Positions 34,982 through 44,330 of a stretch of DNA of 64,000 nt are shown here, in pieces (the first letter of the stretch is position 1; each line of letters opens with the position of its first letter). The stretch lies in NCBI RefSeq assembly GCF_900564145.1, contig NZ_UOOB01000001.1, positions 1,488,753 through 1,552,752 on the forward strand, read 5' to 3'. The DNA comes from Comamonas sp. lk. GTDB taxonomy: Bacteria; Pseudomonadota; Gammaproteobacteria; Burkholderiales; Burkholderiaceae_C. The notes beneath the pieces were generated by a model. It ran no database searches. It was not told the DNA's origin and worked only from the letters and a program-made list of their open reading frames with translations. The position numbers and the translations under genes are program-made.

Positions 34982-35917
34982 TCAGCTTTTGGGGCTCTGA
35001 ACCAGGTTGACTAGGACCTGCAGCAAGCGGTTGGCCGGCGTGGCAATGCCCAGGGCCTGACCGCGTCGCACCACATAGCCGTTGAGGTGATCGATCTCGC
35101 TGGGCTTGCCGCGCGCCACGTCACGTGCCGTCGATGAGAGCTGGCCGGGCATGGTCTGGGCAATTGCTTGCACGGCTGCATCCACGCTGGCTCCAAGCAC
35201 CAGGCCGTCGGCCGCAGCAACCGATTTGCATTCGGCCACGATGTCTGCAATCACACTGTTCACGCCCGCTTGTGCTACCAGCCAGCCATAAGGCTGCTGG
35301 GTGAGGGCGGAGAGGGCGTTGTAGCTGCAATTGATGATGAGCTTTTGCCATAACTCGGCGCGTACATCGGGCGAGACCGTGGTGGCAATGCCTGCCGCAC
35401 CAAAGGTTTTGACGATTTCGTCGGCTTTGGGGTTGGGTGCGATGACCAGCTCGCCGCGTCCGAAATGGCGCACATGGCCGGGCGCTTCCATACCGGTCGC
35501 CACATAGACAGCCACTGCGGCGGCGGGGTTGCGTTCTCCCAGCACGCTGCGGGCGCGTTCGTCGTTGTCTACGCCATTTTGCAGACACAGCACCACGGCC
35601 CCTGTGGTCAGATGAGGCTTGATCTGCTCGGCACTGGCCTCGGTATCCGTGGACTTGACGCACAGCAGCACTACATCCGCACCGGCCACCGCGCTGGCAT
35701 GGGTGCTGGTATGCATGGGGATGAAGCTGTCTTCGCTAGCGGTTTGCAGGTGCAGGCCTTGTGCGGCAATGGCCTGCATATGGCTTTCTCGTCCAATCAG
35801 GGTGACGTGGTTGCCCGCACGTGCCAGCAGGGCACCGAAGTAGCAACCCACGGCGCCCGCCCCCATGACGGCGATGCTCATTGGCTGGTCTTGGCTGTTC
35901 AACGCGGAAACTTGCAT
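34982..35917 (-). CDS. 2-dehydropantoate 2-reductase (ketopantoate reductase) family protein
   Basis: This 311-residue oxidoreductase has an N-terminal Rossmann fold with GAGAVGCYFGALLARAG (about residues 19-35) for NADPH and the C-terminal ApbA/PanE helical domain, including the catalytic-lysine region ELWQKLIINCSYNALSALT and the later PSEIDHLNGYVVRRGQALGIATPAN. PanE reduces ketopantoate to pantoate for coenzyme A. Comamonads carry several paralogues, so the assignment to pantothenate synthesis is not certain. The ATG at 35917 has GAGGA seven bases upstream, better than the internal ATG at 35881. Confidence 0.9.
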   Translation of the reverse strand: MQVSALNSQDQPMSIAVMGAGAVGCYFGALLARAGNHVTLIGRESHMQAIAAQGLHLQTASEDSFIPMHTSTHASAVAGADVVLLCVKSTDTEASAEQIKPHLTTGAVVLCLQNGVDNDERARSVLGERNPAAAVAVYVATGMEAPGHVRHFGRGELVIAPNPKADEIVKTFGAAGIATTVSPDVRAELWQKLIINCSYNALSALTQQPYGWLVAQAGVNSVIADIVAECKSVAAADGLVLGASVDAAVQAIAQTMPGQLSSTARDVARGKPSEIDHLNGYVVRRGQALGIATPANRLLQVLVNLVQSPKS

Positions 35918-36055
35918 GGCATGTCCTCAGGCCTTGGGGTGTGGCAGATAGGGGGTGAAACGGGTCCTAGCATAGCCAATGTATTCATGCGGCGGATCTC
36001 CAGCGGCTCTCAAATATGGATGAGCTGTTGCAGGCTGCTCTGATGCGACGGACGT

Positions 36056-36090
36056 AAAAAAGCCCTGAGCTTTTGCAAGCTCAGGGCTTT
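36056..36090 (-). terminator. Intrinsic terminator of rpoD
   Basis: A perfect 14-bp stem (36059-36072 with 36077-36090) and a TTGC loop, followed on the minus strand by T residues. It lies 36 bases beyond the rpoD stop codon. Confidence 0.92.
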
Positions 36091-36126
36091 GGGCGGTGGC
36101 CGCTGCAGGCAGTGGCCATGCGGTTT

Positions 36127-38556
36127 TTACAGCGAATCGATGAAGCTGCGCAGCTTGTCGGAGCGGCTGGGGTGCTTCAACTTGCGCAGCGCCTTGGCTT
36201 CGATCTGGCGAATGCGTTCGCGCGTCACGTCGAACTGCTTGCCCACTTCTTCCAGCGTGTGGTCGGTGGACATTTCAATGCCGAAGCGCATGCGCAGCAC
36301 CTTGGCTTCGCGCGGCGTCAGGCCGTCGAGAATGTCCTTGACCACATCGCGCAGACCGGCTTGCATGGCAGCGTCGATAGGTGCCGTGTTGTTGCCGTCT
36401 TCGATGAAATCGCCCAGGTGAGAATCGTCGTCGTCGCCGATGGGTGTTTCCATCGAAATCGGCTCCTTGGCGATCTTCATGATCTTGCGGATCTTGTCCT
36501 CGGGGATTTCCATCTTGGCCGCCAGGATGGACGCATCGGGCTCGAAACCAAACTCTTGCAAGTGCTGGCGCGAGATGCGGTTCATCTTGTTGATGGTCTC
36601 GATCATGTGCACCGGGATGCGGATCGTGCGGGCCTGGTCAGCGATGGAACGCGTGATGGCCTGGCGAATCCACCAGGTGGCATAGGTCGAGAACTTGTAG
36701 CCGCGACGGTATTCGAACTTGTCCACGGCCTTCATCAGACCGATATTGCCTTCCTGGATCAAGTCCAGGAATTGCAGGCCACGGTTGGTGTACTTTTTGG
36801 CAATCGAGATCACCAGGCGCAAGTTGGCCTCGATCATCTCTTTCTTGGCATCGCGGCTGGCGCGTTCGCCATTGTTCATGCGCTTGTTGATGCTCTTGAG
36901 CTCGTCCAGCGGCACGACCACGCGAGATTGCAGGTCGATCAGGTTCTGCTGCAGCTCTTGCACGGGCGGAATATTGCGTTCCAGCACGGCGCTATAGGGC
37001 TTGCCGGCATTGGCGTGCTTGACCACCCATTGCAGGTTCAACAGATTGGGCGGGAAGTCCTTGATGAACAACTCTTGCGACATGCCGCACTTGTCCACAA
37101 TGATCTTGCGCAGCTCGCGTTCCTTCTTGCGCACGTCATCGACTTGGGCGCGCACCAGATCGCAGAGCTTCTCGATCGTCTTGGCGGTGAAGCGGACGGT
37201 CATCAGCTGTTCGGTGATGGCTTTTTGCACCTTCATGTATGCAGGGCCGCCGTAGCCGTCCTTGTCATACACCTTGTGCATCTTGTCGAAGAGCTCGCGC
37301 ATGGAGTCGAAGCGACGCAGCGCTTCGTTCTTGAGCTCTTCCAGCTTTTTGGTCAGGGCCTTGGAGCCGCCCTTGCCGTCGTCGTCGTCTTCTTCGTCGT
37401 ATTCGTCGAAGTCTTCTTCGGCCACGTAGTCATCGTTTTCGTCGGCATTGACGAAACCATCGACCACGGTGGAGATGACAACCTTGCCTTCGCGAATTTC
37501 CTCAGCCATGGTGAGGATTTCGGCGATGGTCGCAGGAGAAGCCGAGATGGCTTCCATCATGTCCATCAGACCGCCTTCGATGCGCTTGGCGATTTCAATT
37601 TCGCCTTCGCGCGTCAAGAGCTCGACAGTGCCCATTTCGCGCATGTACATGCGCACGGGGTCGGTGGTGCGGCCGAATTCCGAGTCCACGGTAGACAAAG
37701 CCGCTTCGGCTTCTTCTTCCGCTTCTTCTTCGGTGGTAGCCGATTGACCGGTGTTGTTCAGCAGCAGGGTTTCGGCATCGGGTGTCTGTTCATACACAGC
37801 CACGCCCATGTCGTTCAACATGGAGATCACCACTTCCAGCGTTTCGGCATCGACCAGCTTGTCGGGCAAGTGGTCGTTGATTTCGCTGTGGGTCAGGTAG
37901 CCGCGGGTCTTGCCCAGCTTGATCAGCGTCTTCAAACGCGAACGGCGGGTAGACATTTCCTCTTCGGTGAGGACGGTTTCGTCCAGGCCGAATTCCTTCA
38001 TCAAGGCGCGTTCCTTGGCCTTGCTGATCTTCATGCGCAGAGGCTTGACCTTCTCGGTCGGAGTAGTCGAAGCTTCGGTCGTCACTTCCTCTTCGACGTC
38101 GCCTTCCAGATCGCTGTCGATGTCCGACAGGTCTGCATCGTCCATGCCGTCATCGGCTTCCTTGGCCTTGGGCTTGCGGCCGCGCTTGGCAGGTGCTTTA
38201 TCTGCAGCTGCGCTCTCGACTGCGGCTGCCTTCTTGGCAGGAGCTGCAGCCTTCTTGGCCGCTGGCTTCTTGGCCGCAGGGGCTGCGGCGTCGTCGCCGT
38301 CGGCGGCTTTCTTGCGACTGCGCTTTGGCGCTGCTTCGGCAAGCAGCGCGTCGGCCATGGCTTTGAGTTCGGCTTGTGACTTTGTAACCACTGTGGTTTC
38401 TTTCTTGGCTTCGACCGCCTTGGCGGTGCTCTTCTTCGCAACCGTCTTGGCGGTCGCCACCATCTCGGCAGCTGCGGAAGCGGAAGTTTGAGAGGTCTTG
38501 GGCTTGGCGGAAGCTTCGGGGGCCTGCTTGGACTTCACGGACTTTGACACGGGCAT
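36127..38556 (-). CDS. rpoD: RNA polymerase primary sigma factor RpoD (sigma 70)
   Basis: This 809-residue protein directs core polymerase to housekeeping promoters. Visible parts are: a Lys/Ala-rich tail (residues 1 to about 150, with AAKK repeats and [10 protein letters not shown]), region 1.1, region 1.2 at [31 protein letters not shown], an acidic stretch ([10 protein letters not shown], about residue 390), region 2 with [18 protein letters not shown] at 621 onward, region 3, and region 4.2 with [20 protein letters not shown] near the end. It is about 200 residues longer than E. coli RpoD, mostly from the N-terminal tail. GAGG lies five bases before ATG 38554-38556. It lies downstream of dnaG on the same strand, the conserved macromolecular synthesis order, and also has its own promoter. 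Confidence 0.98.
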   Translation of the reverse strand: MPVSKSVKSKQAPEASAKPKTSQTSASAAAEMVATAKTVAKKSTAKAVEAKKETTVVTKSQAELKAMADALLAEAAPKRSRKKAADGDDAAAPAAKKPAAKKAAAPAKKAAAVESAAADKAPAKRGRKPKAKEADDGMDDADLSDIDSDLEGDVEEEVTTEASTTPTEKVKPLRMKISKAKERALMKEFGLDETVLTEEEMSTRRSRLKTLIKLGKTRGYLTHSEINDHLPDKLVDAETLEVVISMLNDMGVAVYEQTPDAETLLLNNTGQSATTEEEAEEEAEAALSTVDSEFGRTTDPVRMYMREMGTVELLTREGEIEIAKRIEGGLMDMMEAISASPATIAEILTMAEEIREGKVVISTVVDGFVNADENDDYVAEEDFDEYDEEDDDDGKGGSKALTKKLEELKNEALRRFDSMRELFDKMHKVYDKDGYGGPAYMKVQKAITEQLMTVRFTAKTIEKLCDLVRAQVDDVRKKERELRKIIVDKCGMSQELFIKDFPPNLLNLQWVVKHANAGKPYSAVLERNIPPVQELQQNLIDLQSRVVVPLDELKSINKRMNNGERASRDAKKEMIEANLRLVISIAKKYTNRGLQFLDLIQEGNIGLMKAVDKFEYRRGYKFSTYATWWIRQAITRSIADQARTIRIPVHMIETINKMNRISRQHLQEFGFEPDASILAAKMEIPEDKIRKIMKIAKEPISMETPIGDDDDSHLGDFIEDGNNTAPIDAAMQAGLRDVVKDILDGLTPREAKVLRMRFGIEMSTDHTLEEVGKQFDVTRERIRQIEAKALRKLKHPSRSDKLRSFIDSL

Positions 38557-38808
38557 GAACACCTCTTACGGTAGCGAACACACACAAACACACAAAGGGA
38601 AACGGAATAACAAACAAACGCCGTCTAAGCTGGCGCGTGGGAAGACATGGGTCTACCCTTGGGAATATCTCTTCTTGGCAAGAGTTTGGGCGAACATTTG
38701 GTATGCAGTCCTTGCGGAACAATGGGCCATGCAGTTGCTGCCAACACGTGATGTCTTCACGGGGCCCGGGCCGGAGGTGCTGCTGTCGCGCTTGCCAATA
38801 ACCCTCTA

Positions 38809-38834
38809 ATTATACCCATTCCTGGGAATGTCAA
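38809..38834 (-). promoter_or_regulatory. Promoter candidate for rpoD overlapping the dnaG stop codon
   Basis: On the minus strand a perfect TTGACA (38834-38829) overlaps the dnaG stop codon. A perfect TATAAT follows at 38814-38809 after only 14 bases; shifted by two bases, TAATTA gives a 16-base spacer. The 250-base leader down to rpoD contains no gene that I recognise. Confidence 0.55.
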
Positions 38835-40924
38835 GAGCTGGAAGGCAAATTTCTCATTTGCTGATCCAGGGTCTGTTGGCGGGCATACAAATCTCGTAGA
38901 CGCTGGGTTGCACTGGGGTCGGTGCTCATGGACTGGATGGTCTGCGTGATCTGCTGTTTGATGTGCTCGATCAGGATGCGATTGAGCACGCCGCGCAACT
39001 CCATCCGCAGCTCGTCCAGTTCGCCTTCGGGCTGGGCGTGGACGCTGTTCATGAGCTTTTCAGCCAGCGGCTGCTGCGGCAGCCCCTTGAGTTGTTCGCG
39101 CAAAACGGCCCAGGAGCGGGGGCCGGATTCGGTGAACTGGGCTTCCAGCCAACGAAACAGGGCGCCGTGGGCTTCGGTGCTGTGGGTCAGGGCGTCAAAG
39201 TCTTCATGGGTCAGCTCTTCCATGAATTCCATATGGGCCATCAGCAGGCGCGCGGCCTGATCGGTGCGGGTGCCCGGTGTGACACGCGGGCCCAAGGGCG
39301 GCGGATTCCATTCGCTGCCCTTGTTGCGTCCCCAGGGCTTTTTGTCGCGACCAAAACCCTGCTGGCGATTGCCGCGCCATCCGCTGTTTTGCCCGTAAGC
39401 GTTCTGCCCCGCGCCTTGGGGAGCTGAATGATTGCTGAAACCCCCTTGGCTGTAGCCTGGTGGCGGGTATTCGGGGGCGGGCGCTGACGGGCCACCCATG
39501 TCGCTCCAGCTGCCGCCATGCTCCCATGCGGGAGGTGCGTCCCAGGCGGGAGGCTGCTCGCCGAGAGGGGGGGCGTCATGGGTTGGTGCTGCGGCGGTAC
39601 GCGGACGCGCTGGCGCGGTGCGGGCGGCTTCCTTGGCCCAGATTTCCGACAGATCGCGGGAGTCCAGCTGTGCCAGCGCTGCAATTTCGCTGAGCAACTG
39701 GCGCTTGAGCACGCCGTCGGGCAGCAACGACCACAGCGGACGGGCATTGCTGGCCATATGGGCGCGACCTTCGGTCTGGCCCAGGTCGCAGCCATCGCTG
39801 GCGGCTTCGATCAGAAAGCGACTCAGCGGCGTAGCATCGCCAACGTAGCGGGCAAAAGCTTCGCTGCCGAACTCGCGGATAAAGCTGTCCGGGTCATGCT
39901 CGGCAGGCAGAAACAGGAATTTTATGCTGCGGGTGTCGGTAGCCAGAGGCAGGGCTGCATCCAGCGCTTTGCGCGCAGCACGCCTTCCGGCGCCGTCGCC
40001 GTCAAAGCTGAAGACCACGGCTTCGGTAAAGCGAAACAGCTTTTGCACATGGTCTGGCGTGCAGGCCGTGCCCAAGGTGGCTACGGCGTTGGCAAAGCCC
40101 AGCTGGGCCAGAGCCACCACATCCATATAGCCTTCGGTGACCAAGGCATAGCCCATGTCGCGCAAGGCCTGGCGGGCCTCAAACAGACCATACAGCTCCC
40201 GCCCCTTGTGAAAGACCGGGGTTTCGGGGGAGTTCAGGTATTTGGGCTTTTCATCGCCAAACACGCGCCCGCCAAAACCTATGCATTCGCCTTTGACATT
40301 GCGGATCGGAAACATCAGCCGATCGCGAAAGCGGTCGTAGCGGCGCTTGTCTTCTTCGCTGACGATGACCAGGCCGGATTCTTCCAGTTGCGGGTTGTCG
40401 TACTCGGGGAAGACACTGGCCAGGCCATGCCAGCCTGCAGGCGCATAGCCCAGGCCGAAGCGCTTGCAGACTTCGCCGGACACGCCGCGCTTTTTGAGAT
40501 AGTCGATCGCATGCTGCGCAGTTTTGAGCTGCTTGCGATAGGAGTCGCCGGCTTTTTCCAGTACGTCGGTGAGCGTGGCCTGTTTTTGTTTTTGCTGGGC
40601 CTGGCGTTCGCGCTCGGCGGGGCTGATGTCGTCCTGCGGCACCTGCAGGCCGACCTGGTTGGCCAGATCCTGCACGGCTTCCACAAAGCCCATACCGGCG
40701 TGCTCCATCAGAAAGCCGATGGCATTGCCGTTTTTGCCGCAGCCAAAGCAGTGAAAAAACTGTTTGCTGGGGCTGACGGTGAAGGACGGCGATTTTTCGC
40801 CATGAAATGGGCACAGGCCCATGAAATTGGCGCCGCCTTTTTTGAGCTGCACGTAGCGGCCCACGATGTCGACCACGTCGACGCGCGAAAGCAACTCTTG
40901 GATGAACGATTGAGGAATGGCCAC
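38831..40924 (-). CDS. dnaG: DNA primase DnaG
   Basis: This 697-residue enzyme makes RNA primers at the replication fork. The N-terminal zinc finger is intact (Cys38, His41, Cys59, Cys62 in LCPFHGEKSPS...HCFGCG). The Toprim core has LVTEGYMDVVAL and SFDGDGAGRRAA. Next comes a low-complexity Gly/Pro/Gln/Asn-rich linker of about 90 residues (WEHGGSWSDMGGPSAPAPEY onward), then the C-terminal DnaB-binding helical domain. The GTG at 40922-40924 gives the canonical AIPQSFIQELLSRVDVVDIV start; its ribosome site is weak, and the frame stays open 32 codons upstream across the 40998 hairpin, so the start is not certain. rpsU, often upstream of dnaG, is not seen here. Confidence 0.95.
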   Translation of the reverse strand: MAIPQSFIQELLSRVDVVDIVGRYVQLKKGGANFMGLCPFHGEKSPSFTVSPSKQFFHCFGCGKNGNAIGFLMEHAGMGFVEAVQDLANQVGLQVPQDDISPAERERQAQQKQKQATLTDVLEKAGDSYRKQLKTAQHAIDYLKKRGVSGEVCKRFGLGYAPAGWHGLASVFPEYDNPQLEESGLVIVSEEDKRRYDRFRDRLMFPIRNVKGECIGFGGRVFGDEKPKYLNSPETPVFHKGRELYGLFEARQALRDMGYALVTEGYMDVVALAQLGFANAVATLGTACTPDHVQKLFRFTEAVVFSFDGDGAGRRAARKALDAALPLATDTRSIKFLFLPAEHDPDSFIREFGSEAFARYVGDATPLSRFLIEAASDGCDLGQTEGRAHMASNARPLWSLLPDGVLKRQLLSEIAALAQLDSRDLSEIWAKEAARTAPARPRTAAAPTHDAPPLGEQPPAWDAPPAWEHGGSWSDMGGPSAPAPEYPPPGYSQGGFSNHSAPQGAGQNAYGQNSGWRGNRQQGFGRDKKPWGRNKGSEWNPPPLGPRVTPGTRTDQAARLLMAHMEFMEELTHEDFDALTHSTEAHGALFRWLEAQFTESGPRSWAVLREQLKGLPQQPLAEKLMNSVHAQPEGELDELRMELRGVLNRILIEHIKQQITQTIQSMSTDPSATQRLRDLYARQQTLDQQMRNLPSSS

Positions 40925-40990
40925 CTGTGTATTTTGCCTTGCTTGGGCAAAACTTCGGGCTGTCAGGGTCTGAGGAGCGACGGAGTACCC

Positions 40991-41182
40991 AAAAAAGAAG
41001 CCTGTGCCCAAAACAGGCACAGGCTTGGTCTCCAGATGCCCGGAACTTTGCCGGACTCTCCTCTAAAAAAGTCTCCTCCTCCACAGTCTTGAACGGGCAT
41101 CAAGCCTCGCGAGCCGTCTGACGTGTCTCCGGCTTTCAACAAGCCCTGTCAGTGCGCTTCGGCAGCCACGCGCTCAAAACAT
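40991..41182 (-). ncRNA. Candidate small RNA or dnaG leader with a strong terminator
   Basis: On the minus strand, a TAGAAT -10 box at 41194-41189 (with a weak CTGCAA -35 seventeen bases upstream) would start an RNA near 41182. About 190 bases later an 11-bp stem AAGCCTGTGCC (arms 40998-41008 and 41016-41026) is followed by CTTTTTT, a classical terminator, although the only gene downstream is dnaG. No ORF with family character lies between. A small hairpin GGCTT/AAGCC is also present. It could be a free small RNA, or a leader that attenuates dnaG. I cannot match it to a known RNA family. Confidence 0.4.
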
Positions 41183-41194
41183 GTCGGCATTCTA

Positions 41195-41560
41195 AGAGTG
41201 AATTGACAGGCTTGCAGCTTGCTCAGTCAGATAAATGATGTCTTATAGATGACTTGCATGGAGACTGCGATCTTTGGGTATGGGCGGTTTAGAATTATTT
41301 TGATTAAGTATTTGATTATTAATGATTTTATTGAGTTTCAGAACTTGCTGAACACATTGATGCGGATGAATGACCTAGTGCGGTAGTTTGGATTGATCTG
41401 CAGATAACCCCCGATGCCAGGGCAGCCTAACTACTGTCCGCATGTCTGCGGTTGAGCTGGACTACACGGTGCGATGATCAGGCCGCAACAGGCGAGTGGG
41501 CAGCTAGGTTGTAAGTTTGCCGGGCGGCAAAGTGCGCTAAAAGACGGGCAGGAGACAAAT
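41195..41560. other. Intergenic region without recognised gene
   Basis: This spacer between the candidate small RNA and the acyl-CoA synthetase gene is noticeably AT-rich at 41220-41350, unlike the surrounding coding DNA. It presumably holds promoters in both directions. I see no supportable ORF or RNA gene. Confidence 0.5.
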
Positions 41561-43207
41561 ATGACCAGCCCATACGATCAATATCTGGAGCGCAACCGCG
41601 CCAACTACGCCGTACAAAGCCCTTTGGGCTTTATTGCCCGCACTGCCGAGGTCTACCCGCAGCGCCTGGCCATCATTCATGGTGAGCTGCGCCAAACCTG
41701 GGGCCAGACCTATGCGCGCTGCCGCCAACTGGCCAGCAGCCTGCAGAAAGCCGGCATAGGCAAGAACGACACGGTGGCCGTGATCCTGCCCAACACGCCG
41801 CCCATGGTGGAGGCACACTTCGGCATTCCCATGTCGGGCGCCGTACTCAACACCCTCAATACCCGGCTGGATGCCGAAACTCTGGCTTTCATGCTCGACC
41901 ACGGCGAAGCCAAGGCATTGATCGTGGACCCGGAGTTTGCCGGCGTGATCGCCAAGGCGCTCAAGCTGCGCCAAAGCAGCCAGCCTTTGTTGGTGATCCA
42001 GGTGGAAGACGCGCTGTATGGCCCGGCTGCCGAGCAGGTGGGCTCTGTGGACTACGAAAGTTTTGTCGCCCAGGGCGATGCCCAGTTTGACTGGCAGCTG
42101 CCGGCGGATGAGTGGGATGCGATTGCGCTGAACTACACCTCGGGCACCACGGGCAACCCCAAGGGCGTGGTCTATCACCACCGCGGCGCTTTCAACAACG
42201 CGGTGAGCAATGTGCTGGAGTGGGATATGCCCAAGCACGCGGTCTATTTGTGGACGCTGCCCATGTTTCACTGCAACGGCTGGTGCTTTCCCTGGACGGT
42301 GGCGGCCCGTGCCGCAGTCAATGTCTGCCTGCGCCGTGTGGAAGCACAAGCGGTGTTCGAGGCCATTCGCCAGCATGGCGTCACGCATTACTGCGGCGCG
42401 CCCATTGTGCACAGCCTGCTGGTCAATGCTCCAGCGGCCTTGAAGGAAGGCATTCCAGCCGGAGTGAAGGCCATGGTGGCGGGTGCTGCGCCTCCGGCTT
42501 CCATGATTGAAGGCATGGAAGCCATGGGTTTCGACATCACCCATGTCTACGGTTTGACGGAAACTTACGGCCCGGCTACGGTCTGCGCCAAGCACGAAAG
42601 CTGGGATGCGCTGGAGATTGGTGAACGGGCACGCCTGAACTCCCGCCAGGGCGTGCGCTACCACCTGCAGCATTCGGCCGCCGTGCTCGATCCGGAAACC
42701 ATGGAGCCCGTGCCGCATGACGGCCAGACCATGGGCGAGATCATGTTCCGGGGCAATATCGCCATGAAGGGCTACCTCAAGAACCCTCAGGCCACGGACG
42801 AGGCTTTTCGCGGCGGCTGGTTTCACAGTGGCGATCTGGCCGTGCAGCACCCGGACGGCTATATACAGATCAAGGATCGCAGCAAGGACATCATCATCTC
42901 GGGCGGGGAAAACATCTCCTCCATTGAGGTGGAAGATGTGCTCTACCGCCACCCCGCCGTGCTGGCGGCTGCGGTGGTTGCCATGCCGGACGCTAAGTGG
43001 GGCGAAACGCCTTGTGCTTTTCTGGAGCTGAAAGCCGGCGCCGAGACCACGGCCGAAGAGATCGTGGCCCATTGCAAAAAGCATCTGGCCGGTTTCAAGG
43101 TGCCGCGCGCCGTGGTGTTTGGCGAGTTGCCCAAGACCAGTACCGGCAAGATTCAGAAGTTCGAGCTGCGCAAGCAGGCGGGCTCCGCCTCGGCCATCAG
43201 CGGCTAA
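41561..43207 (+). CDS. AMP-dependent acyl-CoA synthetase/ligase
   Basis: This 548-residue cytosolic enzyme activates a carboxylic acid through an acyl-adenylate to its CoA thioester. The ATP motif LNYTSGTTGNPKGVVYHHRG lies near residues 187-206, the second motif VYGLTETYGP and then GWFHSGDLAV follow, and the catalytic lysine is in the C-terminal PKTSTGKIQKFELR. It resembles the acyl-CoA synthetase group that contains DmdB-like 3-methylmercaptopropionyl-CoA ligases and medium-chain ligases; the substrate is not determinable here. The ATG at 41561 has CAGGAG nine bases upstream. A terminator follows. Confidence 0.92.
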   Translation: MTSPYDQYLERNRANYAVQSPLGFIARTAEVYPQRLAIIHGELRQTWGQTYARCRQLASSLQKAGIGKNDTVAVILPNTPPMVEAHFGIPMSGAVLNTLNTRLDAETLAFMLDHGEAKALIVDPEFAGVIAKALKLRQSSQPLLVIQVEDALYGPAAEQVGSVDYESFVAQGDAQFDWQLPADEWDAIALNYTSGTTGNPKGVVYHHRGAFNNAVSNVLEWDMPKHAVYLWTLPMFHCNGWCFPWTVAARAAVNVCLRRVEAQAVFEAIRQHGVTHYCGAPIVHSLLVNAPAALKEGIPAGVKAMVAGAAPPASMIEGMEAMGFDITHVYGLTETYGPATVCAKHESWDALEIGERARLNSRQGVRYHLQHSAAVLDPETMEPVPHDGQTMGEIMFRGNIAMKGYLKNPQATDEAFRGGWFHSGDLAVQHPDGYIQIKDRSKDIIISGGENISSIEVEDVLYRHPAVLAAAVVAMPDAKWGETPCAFLELKAGAETTAEEIVAHCKKHLAGFKVPRAVVFGELPKTSTGKIQKFELRKQAGSASAISG

Positions 43208-43224
43208 GCACTTGCCATGCAAGC

Positions 43225-43259
43225 AAAAACGCCCGGGCTGAAAGGCAGCGGGCGTTTTT
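43225..43259. terminator. Intrinsic terminator after the acyl-CoA synthetase gene
   Basis: An 11-bp stem AAAAACGCCCG/CGGGCGTTTTT (43225-43235, 43249-43259). The mirrored A/T tracts make it usable from both sides, also for lpxH, which converges from the right. No gene is seen between 43260 and 43395. Confidence 0.88.
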
Positions 43260-43395
43260 CATGGCGTGATTGATCACAGATTTGATAGCAGCTTGCATGC
43301 TCTATTCATAGAGTTTGGCTTGAATCAATCCATATATCTATGAATGACCAGCGCTATAAGCTATTAAATGAATAGTGCAGACGAGCTGGGTGGGC

Positions 43396-44193
43396 TCAAG
43401 CCTGATCGGGCGCCAGTCGTTGCCAGCCTTCTGGCGTCGCGCGCAGCACTTCGGCGCGCTGCGTGTGCTCGTCGATATGCCAGTCGCTGAGCACAATGCG
43501 CCACTGGTCGTTGCCCAGAGCATGGTCTGCAGGCTGATGTGTATGGCCGTGTATGAACCAGGGCGCATCGGCGGCCTGCATCCAGGTGGTGGTCATGGCC
43601 GCATCGGCATCGGCATAGGGCGCGCCAGACTGTTTGCGCATCTCGCTTTCGCTGCGGGCAGATTTGCCCAGAGCGCGGCGCGCGGCCAGCGGCTGGGCCA
43701 GCACCTGTTGCCGCCAGGCGGCAGAGCGCGAGAGGGCGCGGAACTGCTGGTACTCCACATCATCAAGGCATAGCGCATCGCCATGGCTGAGCAGGATGGG
43801 CGGGCCGGCCCACTGCAGCACGGTCGGGTCGGCAAGGTCCGTCATGCCGCTTTGGCGCAGAAATTCCTCGCCCACCAGAAAGTCGCGGTTGCCGACCATG
43901 AAGAACAGCGGGCGTTTCTGAGCCGCCGCGCGCAGCACGGCCGCACATTCGGCTTCGAAACTGCCGCTTTCATGCAGGGCGTCGTCGCCCACCCAGACTT
44001 CGAACAGGTCGCCCAGAATGAAGACGGCATCGGCCGTGGTGCGCACCAGATAGTCGCGCCAGGCTTGCACTGTCTGCGGCTCCGAAGGTTGCAGGTGCAG
44101 GTCTGAAATGAAATCGACCGTGCGCCAGGTCGGCGCGCCTTGCAGCTTTGCCAACTCAGGCGCGGTAGTGCGGGGGTCTGAAGATTCAGTCAT
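43396..44193 (-). CDS. lpxH: UDP-2,3-diacylglucosamine diphosphatase LpxH
   Basis: This 265-residue enzyme removes UMP from UDP-2,3-diacylglucosamine to give lipid X, a step of lipid A synthesis at the inner face of the inner membrane. The calcineurin-like metal motifs are complete: DFISDLHL, ILGDLFEVWVGDD, GNRDFLVG, LLSHGDALC and HGHTHQP. The ATG at 44191-44193 (MTESSDPR) is chosen, because an upstream extension lies in the repeat element. The ppiB gene is upstream on the same strand beyond the repeat. Confidence 0.94.
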   Translation of the reverse strand: MTESSDPRTTAPELAKLQGAPTWRTVDFISDLHLQPSEPQTVQAWRDYLVRTTADAVFILGDLFEVWVGDDALHESGSFEAECAAVLRAAAQKRPLFFMVGNRDFLVGEEFLRQSGMTDLADPTVLQWAGPPILLSHGDALCLDDVEYQQFRALSRSAAWRQQVLAQPLAARRALGKSARSESEMRKQSGAPYADADAAMTTTWMQAADAPWFIHGHTHQPADHALGNDQWRIVLSDWHIDEHTQRAEVLRATPEGWQRLAPDQA

Positions 44194-44214
44194 GGGGTGA
44201 AAGTACGCAGCCTT

Positions 44215-44330
44215 GAAACGGTAACGGCCCCGAGCGGGAGGCGGCAAGCAAGGGCCGCCCCGCAGCGAGGCCGTTGTCCCCTTCCGCGAGCAGAGAGGGG
44301 TAAGGCGCGCAGCGGCGCCTCAGAGGGTGA
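44215..44330 (-). repeat. Structured post-stop repeat element, copy 2
   Basis: Directly behind the ppiB stop codon the minus strand repeats the order seen at 27050-27168: CTGAGGCGC, a short loop, GCGCCTT, then CCCCTCTCT with its complement about 12 bases later, then a GGGGCGGC block. The first stem is AGGCGC/GCGCCT (44303-44308 with 44315-44320). Orientation relative to the gene is the same as in copy 1. Confidence 0.72.

Noticed and set aside
37680..37740. Repeated cttcttcggcttct-like triplets in rpoD considered as a tandem DNA repeat
   Set aside because: They are codons for Glu and Ala runs in the acidic and helical parts of RpoD, in frame throughout.
36073..38379. A 768-codon open frame on the plus strand opposite rpoD
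   Set aside because: It is the antisense mirror of the rpoD gene, rich in His, Val, Leu and Phe as expected from reverse-reading GC-biased codons; no family features, and rpoD is certain.
41021..41084. A coding extension of dnaG or a small protein across the 40998 terminator stem
   Set aside because: The frames read through a perfect terminator and show no conserved residues.
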